Part shown: in pieces, positions 56,517-64,000 of the stretch | Position numbering within the stretch: position 1 is the first letter of the stretch | Layout of the letters: each line of letters begins with the position of its first letter | Assembly (NCBI GenBank): GCA_026545225.1 | Contig: CM048852.1 | Coordinates: 14,840,146-14,904,145 of the forward strand | Length of the DNA: 64,000 nucleotides | Direction of reading: 5' to 3' | Source of the DNA: Cornus controversa | Lineage: Eukaryota; Streptophyta; Magnoliopsida; Cornales; Cornaceae | Position numbers and translations under genes: made by a program | The notes under the pieces: model-generated | What the model was told of the DNA's origin: nothing | Seen by the model: the letters and a program-made list of their open reading frames with translations, nothing else | Databases searched by the model: none

Positions 56517-57710
56517 ATGGCTAGGTTAGAAGCTCAAATTGGGCAACTAGCTAATGCCTTGAATAGAAGAGAGGAAGGTAAGTTGCCAAGTCAACCGGTG
56601 GCAAATCCTAAGGGTGTTCATGTGATTGATGATCCGTCATCTTCATCTTGTAATGCTCCTCTGGAGCAAGTTCAATCAATCACCACCTTAAGGACTGGTA
56701 AAATCATAAATTCCAAGGTCGGGGAAGAGAAAAAGGAATCCAATGAGCAATCCAAAAATCCAAAAGAATCCCAATCAAATCCAAATGTGTCTCCTTCAAA
56801 TCCAAATGTGAACAAAGTCCCGCTAACTCCAAAAGGAAAGGCAATTGAAGTTGTGTCGCCATCTATTCCAAATCTTGACACCTCTTTTGAAACTCCGGTT
56901 CCTTTTCCTCAAAGACTGAAGGAACCTTCTCATTTTGGGAAGCAAGGAGAGAAAATTCAAGACATGATGGAGATCTTCAAACAAGTAAAGATCAATCTCC
57001 CTCTCCTTGATGTTATCCAGCAAATTCCCTCCTATGCTAAATTCTTGAAGGACTTGTGCACTCAAAAGCGCAAATCTAGGAACAATGTTCCTAAGAAAGT
57101 CCTCCTAACTGAGCAAGTAAGCTCCATTTTCCAACACCAAGCCCCTCCTAAATTCAAAGATCCGGGTGCTCCAACCATTTCATGCACCATCGAAAATCAA
57201 GCTTTTGAAAAGGCACTTCTTGATTTAGGGGCTAGTGTCAATTCGCTTCCATTCTCAGTTTACCAACAATTAGTTTTAGGGGAACTTAAGCCCACCACAG
57301 TTGTGTTGCAACTTGTCGACCACTCGGTGAAGCAACCACGTGGCATCATTGAGGATGCGATAATTCAAGTGGACAAATTTTACTTTTCGGTGGACTTCAT
57401 AGTCCTTGACACGGAACTGGTCCAAAATCCAAATAGACATATTCCTATCATTCTAGGTTATCCATTTTTGGCCACGACAAACCCTTGTGTTAATTGCCGT
57501 ACCGGAGTAATGGACATCTCTTTCAGGAATATGAAAGTCCGCTTGAACATCTTTAATGCTTCTCACCACACATCCGACGACGAATGTGAATGTTTTTGTG
57601 TTGATGTAGTGGAAGATCTCGTTCAAGAAGCGCTTCCTTCCATTCTTTCTAAGGATCCTCTAGAGGCATGCCTAAGTCATTTCAACTGTGATGATTATGA
57701 CATTGAGTAA
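56517..57710 (+). pseudogene. Element D gag tail and aspartic protease (open 397-codon frame)
   Basis: MARLEAQIGQLANALNRREE leads into a lysine- and serine-rich linker. Conserved Athila blocks follow: IFKQVKINLPLLDVIQQIP and YAKFLKDLCTQKRKSR. Then the protease has ALLDLGASVNSLP (DLGAS active site) near 57,220, and HIPIILGYPFLATTNPCVNC; the usual LGRPFLAT reads LGYPFLAT. The frame is open, so this segment has been spared stops, but it is only part of a broken polyprotein. Confidence 0.9.
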
Positions 57711-57731
57711 TCCATTTGTGAAGTTAATTCA

Positions 57732-59350
57732 ATGCTTGATGTCACGACCGTCATGGATTTGCCTAAATGGAGAGTTCCGAGAGAATCCTTGCCTCCTTTG
57801 TCTAATACTTCCCAAACTCCTTCTCTAATTTTCCCACCACAACTTGAGCTCAAGCCTTTACCGGCTACACTCAAGTATATTTTCTTGGGCTCTAATGAAA
57901 CCCTTCCAGTCATTATTGCTTCCAATCTCACCAATGATCAAGAGATGGAACTTCTAAAAGTGCTAAAAGAGCACAAGGAAGCAATAGGATAGAGTATGGC
58001 AGATCTTAAGGGAATAGATCCTTCTATTTGTATGCACCGCATACACTTGGAAGAAGATGCAAAGACCTCAAGAGAGGCACAACGTCGATTAAATCCAAAT
58101 ATGAAGGACGTTGTAATGAAGGAGGTTGTGAAGTTGCTAGATGCAGGAATCATTTACCCCATCTCAGATAGTAAGTGGGTTAGTCCCACTTAAGTGGTTC
58201 CTAAGAAGTCTGGTATTACGGTGCAACCAAATGATAAGGGTGAATTGGTTCCCCAACGCACCACCATGGGATTGAGAGTTTGCATAGATTATCGGAAACT
58301 AAATTCAGCAACTCGAAAAGATCACTTCCCTCTTCCATTTATTGATCAAATCTTAGAGAGATTAGCTGGTCAAAGTTTTTATTGCTTCTTAGATGGATAT
58401 TCTGGCTATAATCAGATTGCTATAGACCCGAGGGACCAAGAGAAAACCACCTTTACATGTCCTTTCAGCACATTCGCTTATAGACGCATGCCCTTTGGGT
58501 TGTGCAATGTATGATGTCTATCTTTTTGGACATGGTGAAAAATTTCTTGGAAGTGTTCATAGATGATTTCTCCGTATTTAGACCTTCATTCAAATCATGC
58601 CTCCAAAATCTATCCCGTGTTCTCACACGATGTCAAGAAACCAATCTAATCCTCAGTTGGGAAAAGAGCCATTTTATGGTTCAAGAGGGCATTGTCCTAG
58701 GGCACATTGTGTCTAAGAGAGGAATTGAGGCTGACAAAGCCAAGGTTGAACTTATTTCCAAACTTCCTCCACCGTCAACGGTGAGAGAGATTCGTTCATT
58801 CCTTGGGCATACGGGCTTTTATCGCCGTTTCATCAAAGACTTTAGCAAGATTTCTCAGCCTTTGTGTCACCTTCTTGAAAAAGAGTCTTGTTTTACCTTT
58901 GATGAAGCGTGCCTTAACGCGTTTGAAAAGCTCCGCACCATGCTTACAACCGCTCCAATTCTCATCCCTCCAAATTGGGCTCTCCCATTTGAGATCATGT
59001 GTGATGCATCCGATTATGCTATGGGTGCGGTCTTAGGGCAACGGGTAGACAAATTACCACATGTTATCTATTATGCAAGTAAAACCCTTTTCGAGGCTCA
59101 AATCAATTATACCACAACAGAAAAGGAGTTGTTTGCGGTAATATTTGCCTTGGACAAATTTCGAACTTATCTATTAGGTTCCAAGGTCATTGTCTATTCG
59201 GACCATGCTGCCCTCCGACATCTTTTGGCCAAAAAGGATACTAAGCCTAGATTGATCCGGTGGATACTCTTGTTGCAAGAGTTTAATTTTGAGATTAGAG
59301 ACAAAAAGGGAACCGAAAATGTGGTGGCTGACCACCTCTCTAGAATTCTT
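57732..59350 (+). pseudogene. Element D reverse transcriptase and RNase H, broken
   Basis: The spacer and fingers begin LPPLSNTSQTPS ... HKEAIG, a stop, MADLKGIDPSICMHRI, then a stop after SKWVSPT. The palm has GLRVCIDYRKLNSATRKDHFPLP and FLDGYSGYNQIAIDP. At 58,511, after MPFGLCN, about 20 nt are missing and the frame shifts. The catalytic FIDDFSVF follows (58,558), then the thumb and RNase [46 protein letters not shown] and VADHLSRI, with D, E and D catalytic residues visible. The RNase H half is open; the RT is not functional because of two stops and the deletion. Confidence 0.92.
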
Positions 59351-59379
59351 GTTGAATCCCTCAATGATTCCATTCCAGT

Positions 59380-60726
59380 TTGTGAATCCTTCCCGGATGA
59401 ACAACTTTTTGTAATCTCTCAAGAGAGTATCCCTTGGTATGCGGACATTGTCAACTACTTGGCAACCGGCAAAATACCGTCTTCTTGGACCAAGCAAGAG
59501 AAGGATCGGTTTTTTTCCCAATCACGATCATATTATTGGGACGATCCTCAATTGTTCAAATATTGTCCGGATCAAATAATCCAAAAATGTGTACCCAACA
59601 GTGAATTTCAAAGCATTCTAAAATTTTGTCAGACGCTTGCTTGTGGGGGACACTTTAGTGCTAAAAAAATCGCAGCAAAGATTATTTAATGCGGATTTTT
59701 CTGCCCAACACTTCATCGGGATGCATACTCATTTTGTCACTTGTGTGAGCGATGTCAGTGCCTTGGCGCGATGTCTCGAAAGGACATGATGCCTCTCAAC
59801 CCTATTCTTATTGTTGAGATATTTGATGTGTGGGGCATCGACTTCATGGGACCTTTTCCACCATCTACTGGTCATGAGTACATACTTGTGGCGGTGGACT
59901 ACATTTCTAAATAGATAGAGGCCGTTGCTACCAAAACCAATTACCACGTAGTCGTGGTTAAGTTCATTCAAGCTAATATCTTTAGCCGTTTTGGTATGCC
60001 TCGGGCCCTCATCAGTGACGGAGGTAAACATTTCTGTAATCGGTTCCTTTGAACTTGCTTACCAAATACTCTGTCACACACAAAGTAGCCACCCCATACC
60101 ATCCTCAAACTAGTGGACAAGTGGAAGTATCCAATAGGGAGATAAAGAACATCCTTGAGAAAACAGTTCGGCTTGACCGGAAAGATTGGTCATTACGACT
60201 AAATGATGCATTATGGGCTTACCAAACTGCTTATAAGACTCCCATTGGAACATCACCTTACCGGTTGGTTTATGGTAAAGCATGCCATCTTCCGGTTGAA
60301 TTGGAGCACAAAGCTATGTGGGCCACACAAACGTTCAATTTTGACATGCAAAAGGTCGGCTCTAATCGAAAAAATGAATTGGAAGAATTGCGACATGACG
60401 CGTATGAGAATGCTAAAATCTATAAGGCAAAGTCTAAAACATTTCATGATCACAATATTCGAGTCAAAACATTTTCTCTGGGATGGAAAGTATGGTTGTA
60501 CAACTCACACCTCCGTTTGTTTCCCAAAAAACTTCGCTCCCATTGGGATGGTCCATTTTTGGTTAATTCCGTTGCTCCCCACGGAGCGGTGGAATTGAAG
60601 GACTTGAAAGATGGAACGTTGTTCAAAGTGAACGGGCAGCACTTAAAACTGTGCGTGGATGACCAAGTTACCATGGAGTATGTGGATGTCGTCAATTTGA
60701 CGGATCCCGTTTATTTTGACTCATGA
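59380..60726 (+). pseudogene. Element D integrase, broken
   Basis: It starts [16 protein letters not shown] and [13 protein letters not shown], with the H2C2 zinc region ([11 protein letters not shown]) ended by a stop at ~59,687. CHLCERCQ follows near 59,742. The core has [16 protein letters not shown], a stop at VDYISK*IEA (59,911), RALISDGGKHF with the second aspartate, then a frame change at ~60,050. [20 protein letters not shown] and EVSNREIK hold the catalytic glutamate. The C-terminus (FDGPFLV-like and [11 protein letters not shown]) ends LTDPVYFDS at 60,726. The last 225 codons are open. Confidence 0.92.
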
Positions 60727-60888
60727 ACCGATTCCAACGTCATGCCATAGACGTATAATTTGGGGTGGCCATGGTAGCTATCATGCTTCCGTGATGTCCC
60801 TCTAATCCAAAGCAATTTTGTATCTAAGTCCCATAAGTTCAAGTCCATGAGGTTCTAAATTAAGCTGATCAACAAGGCTATTTTTTAG

Positions 60889-61169
60889 AATCTCGATTAA
60901 TCGAAACAAGGATCTCGATCAATTGAGATCTTGATTAATTGAGATTTTGGTCTCGATTGATTGAAATAATGCAGAGATTTTGGAACATTTTGCAAAGTGC
61001 AAAGTACCGAGAGGTTTTTTTTTTATAGAACTTCGATAGGTACTCGATCAATCGAAATCTCGATCAATCGAGATCCCATTCTCGATCAATCGAGATCTTA
61101 ATTAATCGAGATGTGCATCTCGATCAATCGAGATTGCCACGCTGACTGCACGTGTTTCACTTATAAATT
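60889..61169 (+). promoter_or_regulatory. Palindrome cluster and TATA-like box upstream of the element D third ORF
   Basis: About nine dyads lie between 60,889 and 61,134. Three are exact TCTCGATCAATCGAGA (within 61,057-61,074; at 61,080-61,095; within 61,117-61,134), with 7-bp arms around a CA centre; the others are variants (GATCTCGATCAATTGAGATC, TCTCGATTGATTGAAA). TATAAATT follows at 61,162-61,169, 28 bp after the last dyad, then a C/T-rich leader. The layout mirrors element A at 32,583-32,820. Promoter function is inferred. Confidence 0.55.
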
Positions 61170-61792
61170 CGAAACCGTCGGCCCCCTCTCATTTCTCCAT
61201 TTCTTCTCGCGACCATCCGACTTCTTCCTCCAGTCCGAGAGCTCCAACGCCATCCCCGATCACCTTCCAACCTTTTTTGATCATTCTCGGCCCTCCGCTT
61301 TCGTTCTACGTTGTCCGAGCCTTCCGCATATTCACGCGAGTTCGTATCTTCGCGGCTGCGTGTTGGGTTTCGTTTTCTTGCACTGTTCATCATCTTCGCC
61401 TTGAGATAAGTTGATACATGCTTTATTTTGTTTGATTTGCCGCTATTTTTGTTAGTTTACCGACTTAATAAGCATGGATAGATGATGATGGATTGGAGTG
61501 GCTTGCGTTCGCTACGTTCATAATGGGAACTTGCGGGTTATGGGGATAGGTGTGCGAGAGCGGAATGAGAGATATATTTGTGCGGGTCGTGTTAGCTTTC
61601 GAGTTGCATTGTGCATTACATGGGTTGCATGTTTTTGATTCCTCGTAGGCCTAATCAAGTGGATTCGAGCATGTTTTGGCGTGCATGTCTTGGCATCATG
61701 GACTAGAACTTCTTTTTTTATTTATTTTAGTATTCATTTTATTTTATTTTTATTTACTTTATTTTTGGAATAAGTGCAGACTGGTCCGGATT
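61170..61792 (+). other. Element D leader between the TATA-like box and the third ORF
   Basis: About 620 bp, unusually CG-rich for this window (for example TCTCGCGACCATCCGACTTC near 61,204). A 97-codon chance frame at 61,111-61,404 begins inside the palindromes and has no domain. It looks like a transcribed leader or a leader with an intron, not a gene. Confidence 0.45.
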
Positions 61793-61819
61793 ATGGCGCG
61801 TGTGAAGAATCCCACCGGT
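61793..61819 (+). pseudogene. Start of the element D third ORF, cut by element E
   Basis: An ATG opens MARVKNPTG and the next codon is the TGA of the element E LTR start. The position, after integrase and a long leader, equals the third ORF of element A (MAPKRASHQ at 33,229). The remainder must lie right of element E. Confidence 0.6.
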
Positions 61820-63341
61820 TGATAGGCGTTGAATGTTACGCATTCTAGCCTCTTAACTTATGTATTTTATTCTCTTAGTGATAGATTATTTTGTGATTTT
61901 ACTTTGTTTTAGTGTTTTCTGTATTTTCAGGGCCTTAATGATTATTTCATTTAAAACCAGGATTTTGGGCTTTTAAAGAAGACATCCAAGATGGTGAGAT
62001 GAAGCCTACATTAAGGAGATTCACTCAACCATTTATTTTAACTCAAATCAGCCCAAGAAAGAGGTCCAAGAGAATTACAACTGCTTAAGAAGGTTTCGGG
62101 CCTGAAGCCCAAATCTGCGCATAATACAGTCTTAATCCCGTTTTGAAAAATGGACCAGAAGTCTTATTTCCGAGCCTCAAATCGACATAATTATCAAGTA
62201 AGGTTGAACGAAATTTGATTCTGCACACTTTTGTATTTCACAAAAATTCCGTAAATCGGACTTCTAGTGGGTCAAAAGTTGGGCCGAAGTCAGCAGGAAA
62301 AACCCACCTGATTAGTGCTGCGGGAAACCCTAATTTATTCCTAATTGGATTAGGACTTTGGTGTATTCTCTTGGGGAATAAAGTGAAGACTTGGAGGCTG
62401 AGTTGAGGGAGCTAAGAAGGAGATTAGAGCTTACACAGAGATTGGAGAGTCTGAGAGGGCTGAAGAGAACAGAAACATATTGCAGAGCCATTGGAGAACT
62501 AAGTCATACGCGTAATTCAGAAAGATGATGTCTTCTTCCTCAACAGTTGAAGCTTCTTCTTCTACCATGAGCGGCTAGTTCATCCACTAGGGTTTTGATG
62601 TAGCCCTAACAAAGCATCAATGGTTTGATTGTTTTAATTATTGGGGACCTTTATATACATGCATAGATTGTGTAATTGTGAGGATTCTTATTAAGGAATT
62701 GAGCAATAAAAGTCTTATAAATTCAATCTCAATGATTTCTTATCTTGTCTTAGATATTTAGTTGTTGTTATTGAACTCAATCTCTCTTGTTTTCTGTGAT
62801 CATGAGAAAGATTATTACACAATGGTAATCACTGAATATATTGTTATGAGCTTTGATGGATTATGCCTAGAGAAGATGAACCATACTGCACCCTAGATTA
62901 GAGTAGTTAGGCAGATGACCCATGCCAATCGAAGATAGTCCATGGCTTAGCCTTAATCATATGTTATCTTCTTGACGGATGAAGGTGAGCTTGTAGCCAC
63001 CGACACCGCTTATGCATGATGTAATTCCCCTATAGTTGATTCAATTGACCATTGATTGTGGAGTTAGTGGTGAAGTCAAACACCCTAGGTTTCTCTCCTA
63101 TTATCTTCACTATCTTGTTTGCTTTGATTTATTTTATTTTATCTTTTTAATTAGTTTAAAAATCAGAATTTTTTTCTTATAAATTTAATTAGAATTAGTT
63201 CCGTATTCCAACTCATCAGACCATAATCCCTGAGGTACGATACCCCTTTCGATAGCCCTATTCTGCAAGGAATTCGTTCTATTGCGAAGTGTGGAAAATT
63301 TTAATTGGTATACTTTTTGAGTCACACTCACACACGAATCA
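61820..63341 (+). repeat. Element E 5' LTR (1,522 bp), A/E Athila-type family
   Basis: TGATAGGCG...GAATCA, closest in start to the solo LTR at 45,352. The 5-bp flank CCGGT (61815-61819) should recur after its 3' LTR outside the window. Confidence 0.93.
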
Positions 63342-63346
63342 ATTTT

Positions 63347-63364
63347 TGGCGCCGTTGCCGGGGA
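63347..63364 (+). promoter_or_regulatory. Element E primer binding site, tRNA-Asp
   Basis: TGGCGCCGTTGCCGGGGA, a perfect Athila-type site, five bases after the LTR. Confidence 0.93.
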
Positions 63365-63485
63365 TTATCTATTTGATTGATTGGATTTTACAGAATTAGT
63401 TTTAATTGGATTTTTAGTTTAGGAAATTTTTATATTTTATTTTTAATTTTGTTTTTGTCTCTTTTCAGGTGCTTTCGGTAAATAT

Positions 63486-64000
63486 ATGCAAGGTCGTCGT
63501 TCTGTGGCTGATCCTTTGATACCTCTTGATCCTGAGCCTGAACGTACTCTTAGACAACAGAGGAACATCCCTGTTGACATCATTGTGCAAGAGGAAGAAT
63601 TAATTGAAGACATGGCAGAAGAGAGGAATAACAACCTTGTTCCTAATGCTGATGGAGAAAGAGCTAGATTGCTTAGGGACTACTATGTTCCTGAGACATA
63701 TACCTCGCCAGCAGGTTTTCAACTGCCCAATGTCACAGCACAGAATTATGAGATCAAGTCCAGCATTATTCAGATGCTACCATCTTATTTTGGGTTGACT
63801 CAAGAAGACCCTTACAAGCATCTGGATGACTTCATTGAAGTGTGCTCAACTACAAAAATTCACAACTTCTCTGAAGATGCTTTCAGAATGAGACTTTTTC
63901 CATTCTCTCTGAAAGACAAAGCAAAGTATTGGTTCAACTCTCTACCGGCTGGTTCTATCACGACTTGGACTCAGATGCAACATGAGTTTCTCAAGAAGTA
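63486..64000 (+). CDS. Element E gag, partial and open
   Basis: The frame opens at ATG 63,486 (MQGRRSVADPLIPLDPEPE) and stays open for 171 codons to the edge. The gag core EDPYKHLDDFIEVCST, MRLFPFSLKDKAKYWFNSL and MQHEFLKK is present. It matches element A gag almost residue for residue, with CAG and TGG where A has TAG and TGA. The same ATG lies 90 bp after a CAGGTGCTTTCGG segment shared with A. Confidence 0.92.
   Translation, partial: MQGRRSVADPLIPLDPEPERTLRQQRNIPVDIIVQEEELIEDMAEERNNNLVPNADGERARLLRDYYVPETYTSPAGFQLPNVTAQNYEIKSSIIQMLPSYFGLTQEDPYKHLDDFIEVCSTTKIHNFSEDAFRMRLFPFSLKDKAKYWFNSLPAGSITTWTQMQHEFLKK

Larger units (their letters stand above)
53489..61819 (+). mobile_element. Element D: Athila-type Gypsy retrotransposon, 5' part, interrupted by element E
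   Basis: A 5' LTR (53489-54868), a tRNA-Asp-type primer site, gag, protease, reverse transcriptase, RNase H, integrase, then a noncoding region and the first codons of a third ORF. It keeps all enzymatic domains in Gypsy order but with at least seven stops or frameshifts. It is inserted in the tandem array (flank TTTTT at 53484-53488). Element E interrupts it at 61,820; the rest, including the 3' LTR, would lie beyond the window. Confidence 0.92.
61820..64000 (+). mobile_element. Element E: Athila-type Gypsy retrotransposon, 5' part only
   Basis: A 5' LTR, a perfect tRNA-Asp primer site and an open gag reaching the window edge. It is the same family as element A but keeps gag codons that are stops in A, so it is younger or better preserved. 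It is inserted in the third ORF of element D. Confidence 0.92.

Noticed and set aside
61111-61404. A 97-codon frame in the element D leader
   Set aside because: It starts within the palindrome cluster and reads through the CT-rich leader; serine/phenylalanine/proline-rich by composition.
53489-61819. An integrated pararetrovirus (RT and RNase H next to gag-like protein)
   Set aside because: An LTR, a tRNA-Asp primer site, integrase downstream of RNase H and no movement protein identify a Gypsy retrotransposon.

Overview
This window is plant nuclear DNA, most likely from a eudicot. It is AT-rich, has spliced genes, a FAR1-type Mutator transposon, a plant mobile domain fragment, and dense nested LTR retrotransposons with plant-type primer binding sites. 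One of these is Cassandra, the plant TRIM that carries 5S rRNA sequence. The species cannot be told from the sequence alone.

Layout. 1-4.6 kb holds old repeats: an RTE-type LINE endonuclease remnant, two tandem arrays, a plant mobile domain pseudogene split by an intact 546-bp TRIM, and an LTR-like block. 4.6-20 kb is the gene-bearing part. A four-exon cytochrome b561-domain gene lies on the + strand (10,328-12,108). A three-exon gene for a probable plastid-targeted membrane protein lies on the - strand (17,770-19,915). Between them are a 648-bp Mutator-like MITE with a 9-bp target duplication, a tRNA-Leu-like pseudogene and a Copia LTR fragment. 20.9-22.8 kb is the 3' end of a Copia element on the - strand. 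22.9-26.9 kb is a Mutator-like element with ~190-bp terminal inverted repeats; its dead FAR1-like transposase is split by a 672-bp hAT element.

From 26.9 kb to the end the window is almost wholly Ty3/Gypsy DNA. Element A (26,903-37,502) is an Athila-type element with both LTRs and a 5-bp target duplication, but no reverse transcriptase or RNase H. Element B (38,351 to ~50,660) is a decayed Tat-type element with two RNase H domains. It was hit by Cassandra (44,136-44,824) and by an insertion now left as an A-family solo LTR (45,352-49,812). That solo LTR was in turn hit by a 2,983-bp LTR-like element (46,285-49,267). Fragment C (about 50.66-52.64 kb) is a second Tat-type gag-protease piece. 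A ~162-bp tandem array follows, and element D (Athila-type, from 53,489) is inserted into it. Element E, a younger A-family copy, has inserted nine codons into the third ORF of D and runs off the window edge with an open gag.

The most unusual pattern is a set of clustered short dyad-symmetric motifs with a GATC-(A/G)ATC core. Their arms differ between elements (TCTC/GAGA, TTTC/GAAA, GGGG/CCCC) but stay complementary. They occur in the noncoding DNA of at least three unrelated LTR element types. In both Athila-type elements a cluster sits about 30 bp upstream of a TATA-like box that precedes the third ORF, which suggests an internal promoter with co-evolving palindromic sites or RNA hairpins.
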